Shown: positions 42,856 to 56,599, counted from the stretch's first letter. The stretch is DNA of 64,000 bases from Acanthochromis polyacanthus (GCF_021347895.1 NC_067116.1:35599639-35663638); one strand, 5' to 3'. Made by a program: numbers and translations. The notes: generated by a model from the sequence alone, not told the origin.

Positions 42856-43208
42856 TCATCCATCCATGCATGCATCCATGCATCCATCCATCATCAATAC
42901 ACTGCTTAATCCTCATTAGGGATCGTGAGGTGCTGAGTCTATCTCAGCTGACTCAGGGCAAAGGCAGGGAACACCCTGGACAGGTCGCCAGTTTATCACA
43001 GGGCTACATATAGAGACAAACAATCATACTCGCATTCACAACTACAAAGAATTAAGAATCATCAGTTAACCCCAGCATGTTTTTGGACTGTGGGAGGAAA
43101 TCAGAAGAAAACCCACACATGCACAGGGAGGCCATTGAAACTCCATACAGAAAGAGCCATTGTCTAGCTGCAAGATGACAGTGCTAACCACTGATCCACT
43201 GTTCAGTC
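42856..43208 (-). mobile_element. V-SINE-type retroposon, copy 4, diverged
   Basis: Inverted copy with an expanded CATC/CATG tail at the left (42858-42892), GGACAGGTCGCCAG, CATGTTTTTGGACTGTGGGA and a head ending near 43208 (GCTAACCACTGATCCACTGT). Many substitutions and small deletions (the B-box region is disrupted) make it the oldest of the full-length copies. No clear target duplication. Confidence 0.82.
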
Positions 43209-43490
43209 CTTATTCAGTTCAGTTCATTTTTATTTATATGGTGTCAATTTGCAGCATCTCAAGGTTTACCTTACTTCACTCAACATGGTAAAAGCAGTAC
43301 AGTATTATATTCTAGAAAGACACCCAAAAAAATCCAAAGATTCCTCATGAGCAGCTTTTTGGTGGCATGAATACAACTACTCTTTAAAAGAAAGAAGAAA
43401 CCTCTGGCAGAACCGGGTTCAGGGAGGGCAGCTATGTCTTGACCTGATGGGCTGAAGGGAAAGTGGAGAGAGAAAAGGATAGCAGATAGA
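43209..43490 (+). repeat. Degenerate teleost dispersed repeat (TTTATTTATA...GAAACCTC type)
   Basis: CAGTTCAGTTCATTTTTATT, GTGTCAATTTGCAGCATCTC, AAGAAACCTCTGGCAGAACC and GGGTTCAGGGAGGGCAGC follow the order of a widespread fish repeat (AATTTATTTATATAGCGCC ... AACCTCCAGCAGAACCAGGC). It abuts the SINE directly. Class uncertain; no open frame. Confidence 0.6.
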
Positions 43491-46139
43491 AAACCTGCCA
43501 AGCTTGAAACTGATTGGATGTATGGCTCTCAAAATATGCAAAGAATGGATACGCACACGCATACAGAGATTTCTGAATGTATTATTTAGATATTCTGACT
43601 GCTGCATTATTTACTACCAATGCATTCCTGCACCTATCAAAGTAACCAAGTGCTTTCAGAGTATTATATCTTTCCTCAGTCTTTCAGTAGATGGCATGTA
43701 TACACATATGTTATCAATCTGTTAGGCTCTCTTCTCAGAGAGGACCAGTTCTCTGCAGTAAATATACTGGAATTTTTAACAAAGTCCACCAGAGTAAAAC
43801 ATGGTACATGGACATGTACCATCTGTCCAAATGACACATAATTTTCCACATTCAGATGTACTAGAATAAAGTCTGACTCAGTTATGTTTCATATTAGTCG
43901 TCATGTTTGCATAATTCCTCATAAAATAGGTGTGCGGTGAAAACGGTGTCTTCCCAAAATTTTCAAGCATGGCGTTTTTAACAGGACCACCACGCATTTT
44001 AAAGTTTATCCAAAGGAGGTTGTGAAAAGCTTTTATAAGACGCAGGGTGGAGGAATTTCTCAGCCCACAGAGGAAGACGTAATCCATCCGACTTGTGTTA
44101 AAATGTCAACATCACCAACTCATGAGTTACCAGTTTTCACTTGCAATCGGTGATAAAGGAAGTCGGGTTTGAAGTTTTACACAAGGCTGGATACTAAGAT
44201 CAAGGTGGAAGTATGAGTAATAGGTGAGAGTAAGCCGGGGTGGTGGATGGATGCAGTGTGCAGCGTGTGATGGTGAGGCTCACTGTGAGTGAGGTGCAGC
44301 ACTGTGTAATGCTTTGGTCTCCCTGCGGCGGCCCTGTGCCAGCTCTGCTCTGCTGCTCTGCTGCCAAACAAGACCACAACATGGGCCTCTCTGCCTCAGC
44401 AGCAGGCCCTCTACTATTACAGCCACGCATGGCTGACCCCAGGCCCACCAGCTGTTCACAGGCACCGTAAATCTCAGTTTGGTGCTGTTTTCTTTACAAC
44501 TGACCTCAGGCCAGCTGTACTGACACTGTCACTGAGAGGCTGCATTTTACGGGACTCTGAGGGGAAATCATGCATGCCACTGTAATGATAGCATCAAGCT
44601 AGTGATTGCCTTAAATGATTGCCTTTGTACTCATTTATCTCATTGAAGTACCAGCCCTTCACTGTTACGAGTCATATTTATTTTCCTTTATTTCATTTTG
44701 ACTTTCTTTTTTTTCCCTTTCTTGTATCTCCTCTTTAAATCTCACTTCTTTTTCTTTGTTTGTCACACTATTTAGAAAGACATGAGCTGTTCGCTGGCCG
44801 TGTTGCACATGATTACAGTGCAGCTCTTGGATTAAAACGGTGCATTTTGTCAGGAAGCCGATAAACAGTTGACTTGACAGAAAGTGTCATTCAGGCTTTT
44901 CTCTGCTTGGCCGAAACACGCTGCGGTGGAGAAAATGACACTTCAGACTCGCAAACCATGATGGCAGTTCTGCTTTCTTTCTTTATTCACTTTGAAATAC
45001 ACACAGACACACGCTGCATGACGCCAGCAGTTCTGGTCTGATGTCTGCCAGAGTGTGAAATCACACGCACTTCGGAGCCCTTTTTATAAGCGTGTGTAGT
45101 TACACCCGTATTTTATGTGGTATTTTTGACAAAGGGAACTCAAGCCAAGATGAGGCAACTGCAAATAGCTGAAAAGGTCAGTCAAGGAGGTTCCTTTCTG
45201 CAGCTACTAAAATAATTAGCAAATGTCAAAGTCATTTTCTGGTGTAAAAACTCATCTATGTGTATCATAGAAGTGTTTCCCATAGAATAATATAACCCTG
45301 CTTTAAAACATGTAAATCTATAACGTCCTTGCCTCTTTCTCCATTAGCTGCTGCATTACTTGCACTCCTCAAACGCAACAGCTCACCTACAACTGTGCTC
45401 CTTCAGTCATACATATTTGAGCGAGAAATTGATTCTGAAGTGAAATAACTATCCAAAAAGCCTCACATTATCAGTTTACAGGATATATTCTTTAGCTTTG
45501 TTATGCATGAAATTGAAATTTGCTCGTGATCTGTCATAGAACATAATAAAAACACCATATGGACATGTTAACAAAGCAAAGAACTTCATTTTCACTGCCT
45601 CGGGTCCTAAAGCAATGATAGAAATACTCAGATCCTGTTTGCAGAAAGTAAAAGTAGCAATATAACAACATAAAAATACTACGTTTCTAAGCACTTTTCA
45701 ACCCAATCATAGAAAAATCTTAGCTACGATATAAAAATGCCATTATAGAGTCTACTGTCTGTTATTACATATCATCATTTATCATATATTGTGTAATGCA
45801 CGTGTCAGCAGCAGCAGTAACTCGGTCGGAAAAGTGCCCGATGAGTCAGGACATCATGACCTGACACGAGGCAAATAATGCTGATTATCATAATATTTGT
45901 GCATGTCAAGGTCTGTGACGTATCAAACAGCGTGTGAGCAGTCAGCTCTTGTTATCGACACGCTAGCTGCAGGAGAAATGGGAAACTTTAGTGAGACATT
46001 AAAGACAGATGAGTCAGTGTGAGCAGCTCTGACACAGCATAACCTGTGGGGAGCTAATTAACAATGACAACAAAAATGCATCCATCCAGGGAAACACACA
46101 AAGCCAACATCCTCAAAAATCAAAGTTGTCAAGGCAGAC
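43491..46139. other. Non-coding stretch with no recognised gene, just beyond the plpp3 3' end
   Basis: No exon or repeat is recognised. Position directly 3' of plpp3 makes it a place where regulatory elements could lie, but I see none that I can defend. Confidence 0.35.
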
Positions 46140-46163
46140 CAAAGGTGTGTTCATAATGAGCTT

Positions 46164-46169
46164 TTTATT
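46164..46169 (-). terminator. plpp3: Candidate polyadenylation signal AATAAA for plpp3
   Basis: The complement of TTTATT is the only canonical AATAAA I find on the minus strand between the stop codon and 46.1 kb. A U/GU-rich TTTGGTCTGCCTTG follows about 25 nt downstream in sense. An ATTAAA variant lies near 46275. Confidence 0.45.
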
Positions 46170-46832
46170 TAAAAGCACATGTAATGGAGCTAAGTACATT
46201 TAGCAGAAAAAACGGCATTACTACTATTTCTTTTGTACAAAAAACAAGACAATACAAAAATACTAGTATTGAATTTTAATACAATTGTGGGTGTAATTGT
46301 TTTGAATGCATATTACAAACGTAACTATAACAATCTACAATAGTTTAGTTATCTAGATACAAAAATCTGTCAATCGATGCTTTTTAAGCAGCATTGTTTG
46401 TAAAGAACACAGGTCTGTAATCATAGTGGATATATCTAAACATGTTAAGAAACAATATCTTACAGAGTTAATTTTAGTGATCTATACATTATTTATATAT
46501 TTATAAAAAGAGTGAAAACGGCTTTGTGAAATGATAGGACGGACTATACGATGAGAAAGATGTGCAACATGGCGGAGTGTGTTGTTGGAGGAGGATATCT
46601 GAGTAGGCTGTAAATAAAAAGGACTTCTGCGTCTGGTACTGTACAACTGTTAGTGATTATACAGGACAGGCTATAAACATGCAAGGTTAAAGATGCTTCT
46701 TTGCAGAGAATAAAAATAGTAGATCCACAGTTTTTATAACGTTCACCTGCTCTCTTACACACACATTTTTCATTTGACACACAGTTTATCAAGAGGGGGG
46801 TCCTTTTCACAGGGCACAGCGCTCAGACGATT

Positions 46833-46833
<1 letters not shown>

Positions 46834-46892
<59 letters not shown>

Positions 46893-46935
46893 ACAAGATG
46901 TACACAACACATACACACACACACACACACACACA
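46834..46935. repeat. Compound (CA)n microsatellite
   Basis: Two CA runs (46834-46883 and about 46911-46935) are separated by AAACACACTCACAAGATGTA-type sequence. It lies inside the predicted plpp3 3' UTR, so it would be transcribed as GU repeats. Confidence 0.95.
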
Positions 46936-48145
46936 TTGAGAGACAAACATCCATTGCCATTGAGTGATTGGGTGGGTGAGAGCCCCTCCCTGCCAGCGGA
47001 AAGAGCCCAAATCATCCCAAAATAATGTGCCAGCTTAGCTGTAAATCATCACCCTCCTTCCATGGTGACAGACCGCACCCCTTCACTCCACCCATCTGCC
47101 AACTTCCTAGTTAGGAAGCCGGACAGACGGCCCCAACACCAGGGAGCTGCATGGCACAGCCACGCCTCCCACTGGGGTGCTGAGAGGCTGTGAGGTCTGC
47201 CTCACATTCCACAGAATTCATCCCCCTTTCACTACATCTAACCCTTAAAAAAATGCAACATCCCGGGTTTGGGCCACTCTGAAAGTCCGCTGCAAAAAGC
47301 TTGACGTGCTGATCTGGAGACAGAGTCATGTGAGGTTGGAGGGCTTCACTTTCCAGAGCAGAAAGGTCTGATCTGGTTCAAAGGCCTGGAAAGATCAGAG
47401 TGTGATCCTCATGGTGGCCAGCTCAGGGTTACTGTAATAGAAGTCATGCTATGCTATCGTTATCCTTGCTTGGAGTCAGTGTTTCTGTCTCCTGACGTCA
47501 GCATATTCAAGTTTTTTTTCCAGTCAGATATCTCAGGCAGCAAGTGGTGATAATGGATAATGAAGTTAAAACAGTGCTATAATTATATTTTTCTATCCTG
47601 TTAATATTTCTATGCTGCTAATTATTGCAGTAATATCCTTCCCTTAGCTAAGGAAGTTGTTCTACGACGTGTCCAAGGCCACAGAGAGTTCTGAGAGGAA
47701 GCATCACTGGAAATCCCTCTCTCCCTAGGCAGAGGGTTTGTCTTTTTTCTCTTATCATTTTTGTGTCTTCATTTGTTTTTTTCTTCCCTTCATGTGGTTA
47801 CACTTCATCAAACCTCCACACCCTCAGCTCTGCCTGTCAAGTCATCACTTTCTTAATTTTGTATTGTAGCTTCTAATTCTTTTTCTGTTTGTGCTCAAAT
47901 GGATGGGCTCAAAAGTTTGATTAGTAGTTAAAGTAAATAAGTCTGGATAGTGAGAGTGGACTCTGCAGTGCAAATCTCAAATCTGACACCCTAGTCCACG
48001 AAGTGCCCCGCTGGACACTGCGAAAGGGAGGAGGATGCCATTTAAGAAGCAGCTTCAGTCTCTTGTCGCTACATTCTACTGTCCGATGGGAGGTGAGCAG
48101 CGCTGTTATTGGCTCCTCAGTCACAGGAAGGAGATGTGGCCTCTC

Positions 48146-48274
48146 TCACACCATGTTGTGGTGGTTGTTCCTCTCGATGATGTCGGATGAAGACAGCAGC
48201 TCCTTCTTGATCGGGGAGGGCGGGGGCGTGGCCGGCTTCACCCTTGGCTTGAACAGGTCTGACACGTAGAACAC
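48146..48274 (-). CDS. plpp3: plpp3 last coding exon (C-terminal 42 residues and stop)
   Basis: On the minus strand an acceptor (TGTGTCCGTCAG) precedes GTG TTC TAC GTG TCA. The exon encodes VFYVSDLFKPRVKPATPPPS, then PIKKELLSSSDIIERNNHHN, MV and TGA. VSDLFK finishes the sixth membrane segment, and the rest is the cytosolic tail. The closing NNHHNM is the signature of phospholipid phosphatase 3 and is absent from PLPP1 and PLPP2. The enzyme is an integral membrane phosphatase that dephosphorylates lysophosphatidate, phosphatidate, sphingosine-1-phosphate and ceramide-1-phosphate at the outer surface. Reading phase 0 fits the exon at 57622. The last residue is V where mammals have M. The proline-rich KPATPPPSP insert looks lineage-specific. 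Confidence 0.95.
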   Translation of the reverse strand: MFYVSDLFKPRVKPATPPPSPIKKELLSSSDIIERNNHHNMV

Positions 48275-48339
48275 CTGACGGACACAGAAGAAGAGCAAGG
48301 TGAGGAAACAGAACACATAAATCTGACTAATAACGAAGG

Positions 48340-48485
48340 ACAGTCGGTATGTGCGTCTGTCTGTTCATTCCTTTTCTTGACAACTGTTCATCTTATCTAC
48401 TTCAAACTTGGCAGGTGTATTACTCCACACCCAAGTAAGTGCAGTGCCAAGTTTGAAGCTGTTGGGACAAGCGGTTCTCATCATG
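48340..48485 (+). repeat. Dispersed repeat family, copy C
   Basis: CTTGACAACTGTTCATCTTA, CTACTTCAAACTTGGCAGGT, GTAAGTGCAGTGCCAAGTTT and GAAGCTGTTGGGA match copies A (15965) and B (38385). It lies 70 bp upstream, in plpp3 sense, of the last exon's acceptor. Confidence 0.5.
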
Positions 48486-48839
48486 TGACTAAATGTGTCC
48501 CCAACTTTTAGCCACAATATGGCTGAAAGTAAAAAGTTCTCTTAGCAATCCTTTGGGAGCCTATAAGTAGAGGCTTATTATTCCTGTTGCTATGGAACAT
48601 ATTCAAATGAAATATTCTATTATTTTCTTATAGATCAGTAAGATCAGATGTTACATCCAAACTAATAGGGTGTCATTGTAAAATGATCTCTGCACAGATG
48701 AGTGTTTGAGCTTGTTCAGAAATGTTCTCGGTGCAAATGAACACGTGTGGATGACTAAACAATAGCAATATGCACTGTTGACAGATATTTTATCAACAGC
48801 TTCAAAAAAAACTATTTGACATATCGAGTAACAGTTTCC

Positions 48840-48920
48840 ATAAGATGCAAACCTCCATGAAAGCACAAACAAAAATGCAAAAGCTGGTTGCATGGACAAA
48901 CTTGAAGTGTTACTAGACAT
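48840..48920 (+). repeat. Diverged third relative of the 13.2/13.9-kb duplicated unit
   Basis: ATGCAAACCTCCATGAAAGC, AAAAATGCAAAAGC and GGTTGCATGGACAAACTTGA follow the order ATGCAAACTGCCAACAAGGC, AAATGAAAATGC, GTTGCATGACCAAACTTCAA of copy 1. This shows that the unit is a dispersed repeat. Confidence 0.5.
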
Positions 48921-49480
48921 AATCAATTATAATCCAACTCTATTGTACCTTTATAATGGAACCCTAAGTTGTCAAATTATGACAGATCAATGATGAAAAG
49001 TATAAGTGGATATTTCCTTGATATCTACCTGTTAGCATAGCCAGCAAGATACACCTGCAGCGTAATTCCTTGTGGTTTTGAATTAACCACTATAGTCAGG
49101 GCTGATGCCTTTGTTTTCTTCTGGAAAATGATCATGATAGGAGCTTGACGAATCAGGAAACGGAAGAGTAAGGCCTTAGTTTAATGGGGCCTAAAATTCT
49201 GAAGTCAAGTGGATGCTAAGTGTAAACATGGCAGAAGTTATGCTCTTCAAATGAAAATGAAATAATGTGGACGTAGCCAGGGTTTAATCAGTGACAGCAG
49301 GCACTGCATTAGTAAAAAGTCTTAAGGGAAGGAGAAGGGCAGAGCACGTCTCTGCCAAATAAAGACTGAATCTGACTGCATCAACATGTGGAGTTTAGAA
49401 GTTCAGTTTTAATACAAATGCACCTTGAAGAGGGACAACCGAGTTACAGTTGTAATTTACATACAGCATGTTTAACTTGT

Positions 49481-49850
49481 GGGCTGCTCAGTGGGGTAGT
49501 GATTAGCACTTTCGCCTTGCAGCAAGAAGATCCCTGGTTCGACTCCCGGGGTGGGCCTGGGATCTTTCTGCATGGAGTTTGCATGTTCTCCCTGAGCATG
49601 CGTGGGTTTTCTCCGGGTGCTCCGGCTTCCTCCCACAGTCCAAAAATATGCTGAGGTTGATTGAGTACTCTAAATTGTCCGTAGGTGTGAATGCGAGTGT
49701 GAGTGTTTGTCTGTGTATGTAGCCCTGTGACAGACTGGCGACCTGTCCAGGGTGTCCCCTGCCTTCGCCCGAGTCAGCTGGGATAGGCTCCAGCGCCCCC
49801 GTGACCCTAATGAGGATAAAGCGGTGTATAGAGGATGGATGGATGGATGG
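49481..49850 (+). mobile_element. V-SINE-type retroposon, copy 5, in the last plpp3 intron
   Basis: Complete copy with AGTGATTAGCAC, B-box GGTTCGACTCC (49536-49546), full central block (CTCCGGGTGCTCCGGCTTCC) and a GGAT-repeat tail. The perfect 13-bp duplication ATGTTTAACTTGT lies at 49468-49480 and 49851-49863. Clean ends and low divergence suggest it is among the youngest copies here. It is antisense to plpp3. Confidence 0.93.
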
Positions 49851-51391
49851 ATGTTTAACTTGTCTCAACTGATTTGCTTAGACTTCAGTGATGATGTTGA
49901 AGTCTGTTCCTATAGCAACATTACCAAATGAGCAGCACATTTATCCTCTTTAGCTGCGGGCTCTGCTGTTTTTTCTTGGTTTACCAGCGTCACACTGTCT
50001 GGAAAATCAAATGTGATTGCAGAAGAACAGTGAAATTATCAGAAATTGTTGCTCATGAATTACTACAACTCAGCTGGCAGGTCTAAACATGACCAATATG
50101 AATAATCACCCTCATGTTCATTTATCTGCAGTGTCAAAGGGAAATTATATTACATCATAAAGCCAGAAGGAACTCCCTATCACCTTCCTCCAGCACACTT
50201 TGTGCTATCCCAAGCTGATGACGCTGAATAATCTGGCTGGGGGAAGTGATCGCAGAATGGCTCACTCTAATAGATCAGATTTTGTGAATGATGACTCATG
50301 CTCTCTTAAATTATTGCCAAGGGTGAATTCCCTTTCACATCAGCTGTGAGAACATAAGGTAAGTCTGTCTGGCACTGAGGGCGAATGAAGGAAAAACGGC
50401 AAAAAGAAATCTCTTCCTGATGGCTTCATGTGTCCAACTGGAAAATGGGCAGGAATGGTGAGGAAGTGGGACCATGGAAACCACTGTCCACTGTAAGAGT
50501 GGATTACCGTTTCCACTTGCAGGGGCCGGGGGTCAATCATGAGCAATGGTGGCCTCGGCCGCAGACTAACACACACAAAAACAAACACACACAACTGGCA
50601 GGCGAAGCAGCTTTTCCTTCCGTTCTGCCAGTCCAGGCCGAGCGGCGGGAGGGCCGAGGGGAGAAGCTGCCATTCAGGACAGAACTCCACCAGGGGAAAC
50701 AATATGGATCTTTCTCATAGGAGTCGCACATAGGAAAATACATAGTGCGCTCATACGGGAAAAGCCCTTAAGGGAAAAACAAGTGGGCAGCTCGGTGTTC
50801 ATCGTCGGAAAAACGGTCGACATGCAATCACTGATCTATTTATACAACAAAGAGCGTCTCATTCTGACTGGTGGGCTCGGCACAAAGACATTCTCCTCTA
50901 TTACAGCTTGACATTTACTGACCATAAAATGACCTTTACTGGTGACCTTTGACTGACGGATGACATGTAGATAGATACCTCCCTGACACACAGCTGCTTT
51001 CATGCTTTTAAATGGGCTCTCTGTCTGCGCTCTTTGTCTGCGCCGTAATTAGTTTGTGCGTCACTTATGTTATATTGTACATGATATGATTGGGAGACTG
51101 AGCTCATATCTCTGAGAGCCACCCGAGCCATCATGGGAAACACTCCACGCTGGTTTCCCAACAGGATGTCTCGCTTCCAATCACACCGGGCCTTGTTGCT
51201 GCGTCACCCAGACCCATCACCCTTGAACTGCCATGGTGGAAGGCTTATCATGACCTCACTGCTTCCTGATATACACATACACACATACACACAAAGCCTC
51301 CAGGCCTATTGTGTCGAGCGATGCAAGCTCAGCAGCTTTGGTGCAGTTATACATTTACTCGGAAAAAAAGAGGCACCTTTAAAGGCATGTA

Positions 51392-53026
<1,635 letters not shown>

Positions 53027-53028
53027 TA

Positions 53029-54617
53029 TGTGTATATATGTGTGTGTGGCTTCATAGCTTCAACCGCTGTTAGAATATCACGCCTGACACGCGAAGAAGC
53101 TGAGTCACATAGGAAGTGGGTGCACTCACTTGCAGGAAGTGCGAATGCCTAAAAAGGAAAACCCACCATGTAACTCACCAGACCTTTTTAGAATAAAGCA
53201 CTGAATTCGTTTGCACGCACATGAAACCCGCTATGAATATTTTTGCAGCCGAAGCGCACAATACACTTTCAAATGCATTCACATCATGTAGGGCAGACTC
53301 CTAGATTCCTATTTCTTGTCACTGCACAGTGTACAAGTACAAGTCCATCAAAGTGCAATTTGGCATCTAGTGCAAAAATAAAGCAGTAAAAGTGCTGCGC
53401 AGCTTAAAAGTCTAAGTATGACTGCTTTGAGGGCAGTTTGAATGTGTCCTAGTCAGTGCATGTAAGTGTGCAAGATATAGAAATATCCAAAATGTGGAAG
53501 TGGTGTATAGTACACGCATGCTATGTAGCCTTAAATATATGCATGAGAATGCTATCAATCAATGCGCTCATCACATACTGACTCTACGTGTCAAACTCTA
53601 GATGCTCAGGAAATAAAACAATAATCGCATGTATTCTCTGATATGCTACTTAGACTTCCTATTTGACATGTAAGCTGTATCTCTGGCATCTACACAAGTT
53701 CACTGACCACACAGACACTGCTTCAGTATCTGAGACCCTCAATATTTTTGCAGCCTGCTCTTGTGCCCCGTTCTCCATTTAACGCCTGACCCAGCTCCTC
53801 CTCCCAAATGACAATGAACCTGGAAAAACAAATGAACGCAGCCCCAGCTTTCCCTCTGACAGCTGCTTCCTGCTGGATTCAGTCCTCTTGACCTTTATTA
53901 TGACACATTTTAAAAACTAGGTCACTGCGTCTGATAGGAAGCGCCAGGTAGGACAGACGGATTGCAATTCTCTGGATCGCTGCTCTACGGACATATTCAG
54001 GGGTTTTGTGGCTCAAAACAGAGATTCATCTACATATTCTTCAAAAAACAGACACCATTCATCATCTAATGTGTGGACAGACAATAAAGGGTTTATAGCA
54101 GCAATTCATCTACAACAAAGGCTACAGAGCTGCAGTCTGACACGTCACTACCTATGAATGTGTCCATACACTTTTGTATTGTTCATTTACTGGCACTTAG
54201 TTGGAGCCCACTGGGAATTAAAGAGGTAAATGTACCCTGGGGAAACCTGGACCAGCAATGACAATAAAGTCGTGGAACAAGGCACTTCTCCAGAACGAGC
54301 TAATGAAATGTCTTTGGAAAGGAAGACACCGTTCCTCGAGGCCAGACAACTCATTAAGAGATGCTCAGAACAGCGTCTCACAATCGCACACTTGGGATTA
54401 ACGTGCAAATCCATTAATTCCTCTAATGCGTACTTTTGTTCTTCAACTCTGACTTTCACATCCAAGGCAACTGTACTGTCAGTGTTTGGCTCTTTGGCCA
54501 GATTAATAGACCACATTACCCAGCCTGCCACGGGGCTCTTAAAAATAAACTGCTTCTTATTTCTCACGACATTTTGTGAGATTATGTGCAACAAAAACAA
54601 CCTGTGTGCTCTCAGTA
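53029..54617. other. plpp3 last intron, middle part
   Basis: No exon or repeat boundary is recognised. Overlapping 162-residue frames on both strands near 54.19-54.72 kb have no domain, and the plus one runs into a MITE. Confidence 0.45.
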
Positions 54618-54672
54618 ATTGCCAAAGATTGTTGCTAGAGGTACGGACCCGTACCCGTAGCCTGTGGACTAC

Positions 54673-55243
54673 CAACCCGGTCTCACGGGGATTCGTGAAA
54701 CTGTCACGTAAGTTTTAGTTTCGGTTTCGTGCGCACCAACACGATTTCGTCATGTTTTTCGTGCCGCTCACCACGAAATGTTTTTCGCTGTGGTAATCAC
54801 ATCTGAAAGTGGTTTATACCGGCGGATTCATGACGATCTAAGCTGTCCATCGGCGTATACTGCTTGTGTGATCGCGTTTGCGGCCGCCGGCCGCCGGACA
54901 TTCTTGAAATTCCTATGCAAATTGGTAAGTGTACCACCGGCTTATGGTTAGGTTATGGTTAGGTTATGGTTAGGTTATGGTTAGGGTTATGGTTAGGGTT
55001 ATGTTTAGGGACGATGTCATGCAAAATATAGCGTTGGATTCGCCACGGTTTTACATTAAAAATATAATATACACATTCTTTTGAAATACGTTCTGAGTGG
55101 CACGAAAAGTCCGCCGTTTAAAATACATTGGTGCGCATTTCGTGGTGAGCGGCACGAAAAACATGACGAAATCGTGTTGGTGTGCACGAAACCGAAACTA
55201 AAACTTACGTGACAGTTTCACGAATCCTCGTGAGATCGGGCTG
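54673..55243. mobile_element. Inner palindromic MITE nested in the outer one
   Basis: Inverted arms of about 105 bp at 54673-54780 and 55137-55243 (left CAACCCGGTCTCACGGGGAT; right arm complement CAGCCCGATCTCACGAGGAT, then both ATTCGTGAAACTGTCACGTA). The duplicated target GGACTAC lies at 54666-54672 and 55244-55250; an eighth base mismatches. The core holds a GC-rich GCGGCCGCCGGCCGCCGG stretch and a TTATGGTTAGG tandem tract. No open frame. Superfamily unknown to me; a 7-8-bp target would suit hAT-like elements. Confidence 0.8.
54942..55010 (+). repeat. Telomere-like tandem tract (TTATGGTTAGG)n
   Basis: Six imperfect 11-12-bp units TTATGGTTAGG(G). It resembles degenerate TTAGGG repeats and lies in the core of the inner MITE. 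Confidence 0.85.
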
Positions 55244-55550
55244 GGACTACGGATACGGCACTTGCCATTTGCCAATCAGATACGCGAGATCTGGTCACGT
55301 GACTCCCGGTAGACGCTAGCTGTACGGACCCGTAGCATCGGTATGACAGGTACGGACCCTAAACCTGACCCTAACACTAACTCTAACCTTAACCTTTGCT
55401 TACCTTTCAACAGTTTGCAGTGGTTAGCAGCTTCTTGACTCGCGAGACTCGCGTACGGGTCCGTATCTGTCTGGCAAATGGAAAGTGCCGTACCCGTAGC
55501 CTGTGGGCTACGGATAGGGGTCCATATCCGTAGACACTACCATTGCCAAA

Positions 55551-56375
55551 CACAAATAAAAGCCTGACAGCAAACTGAAAGAACATGAACTAGATGAAAG
55601 AAGTGACATTAAAAAGTGTGTTGGCGCTCCGAACATGTCAAGACGTGATAACGAATACAAGCTACGACATGTTTTCAAAGTGTGAACTTGTGCTTTTACT
55701 CTTCATTTTCACAAGAACAATGACTGAATATGTGCAGCTGAGATCTAAAGATGTTCACACCTTGATTTAGTTCTTTCTGCTGGCAAATCGGAGCTTCATA
55801 GGCTTTATACTCTCTCTGTGCTGCCTCCGCTCATCTCCTGTCAGGCCCTTTATGCTTCGCTGCTCGCTGAGAGGCTGAACCAGCCGAGCTAAAGTACTCA
55901 CAGATGTGCGTTTCTACTAAGACTGAGCAAATCAGAAGGGGCATCAAGGATTGTAAAACTAACCTCGCTGCCTTGATCGGCAGGGGTTTGACTGTGTGTG
56001 TGTTTGTATGCATGCGAATAATGCGTCTCTGTGTATGTGTGCATTAAGCTGTCTCTCTGCACGCAGGAGGGTTGTGGAATAGCTGAGTTGGATTAAACCC
56101 ACGCTCATCCCGGGCCAAGATGTAGACAAGGCTCCTCTCTCCTGTCACTTTCCCTCCCTTCGCTCCCCCTGCCAGATCTGCCCATTCAGAAGTCAGCATA
56201 CTTCTGAAAACATCTCTTTTTAAAAAATTGTACTTGTCAAGGCTGATGTTGTCCAGGAGTTACGCCCAGCTGGAGGAGCACTGAGCGTTACAGTCTATTG
56301 TTACTGATGATTTCTGCTCAGGAATCCTTAAATAAACTTGGCAATCAAAGACGACAAGATGTAGTTTTGATTCAT

Positions 56376-56376
<1 letters not shown>
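55551..56376. other. plpp3 last intron, no recognised feature
   Basis: No exon or repeat boundary is seen between the MITE pair and the microsatellite cluster. Confidence 0.4.

Positions 56377-56441
<65 letters not shown>
56377..56441. repeat. (GT)n microsatellite
   Basis: About 32 pure GT units, the first of the cluster in the last plpp3 intron. Confidence 0.97.
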
Positions 56442-56442
<1 letters not shown>

Positions 56443-56550
56443 ATTTTAGCATTGCCAAGGGCTGCCCAGGCGCCACGACTAAGGTCTTTCTGAATTTTAT
56501 GAATCTAATTCTTTCCACGTTTTTGATTCGGGTCCTGTAGAAAGGTAAGG

Positions 56551-56556
<6 letters not shown>

Positions 56557-56592
<36 letters not shown>
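56557..56592. repeat. (GT)n microsatellite flanking a palindromic repeat
   Basis: About 18 GT units directly left of the element at 56600-56870. Confidence 0.97.
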
Positions 56593-56594
<2 letters not shown>

Positions 56595-56599
56595 ATATT

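Larger units (their letters stand above)
46140..48145 (-). other. plpp3: Predicted 3' untranslated region of plpp3
   Basis: It follows the plpp3 stop codon on the minus strand and extends to the first AATAAA on that strand (complement TTTATT at 46164-46169), giving about 2 kb. No exon or splice pattern interrupts it. The transcript sense would include a compound GU repeat (complement of the CA tract at 46834-46935), a class of motif bound by CELF/MBNL-type regulators in general. The end is inferred from the signal only; transcript data would be decisive. Confidence 0.5.
48275..51389. other. plpp3 last intron, distal part
   Basis: Intronic. It holds dispersed-repeat copies at 48340-48485 and 48840-48920 and the V-SINE at 49481-49850. 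No other exon is recognised. Confidence 0.6.
54627..55541. mobile_element. Outer palindromic MITE (interrupted by a second MITE)
   Basis: The arms at about 54627-54672 plus 55251-55290, and at about 55470-55541, are inverted copies (GGACCCGTACCCGTAGCCTG vs complement GGACCCCTATCCGTAGCCCA; both contain GGCACTT.CCATTTGCCA). A perfect 9-bp duplication ATTGCCAAA lies at 54618-54626 and 55542-55550. Nine-base duplications with long inverted ends are typical of Mutator-like elements, but the superfamily is inference. Without the inner insertion it would be about 337 bp. It has no coding capacity and contains a CCCTAA-like tract at 55367-55403. Confidence 0.75.

Noticed and set aside
54187..54718. 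Two 162-residue frames on opposite strands
   Set aside because: They overlap almost fully, lack any motif, and the plus one ends inside the inner MITE.
54942..55010. True interstitial telomere
   Set aside because: Units are 11-12 bp and imperfect, and the tract lies within a MITE core; no long perfect TTAGGG array exists in the window.
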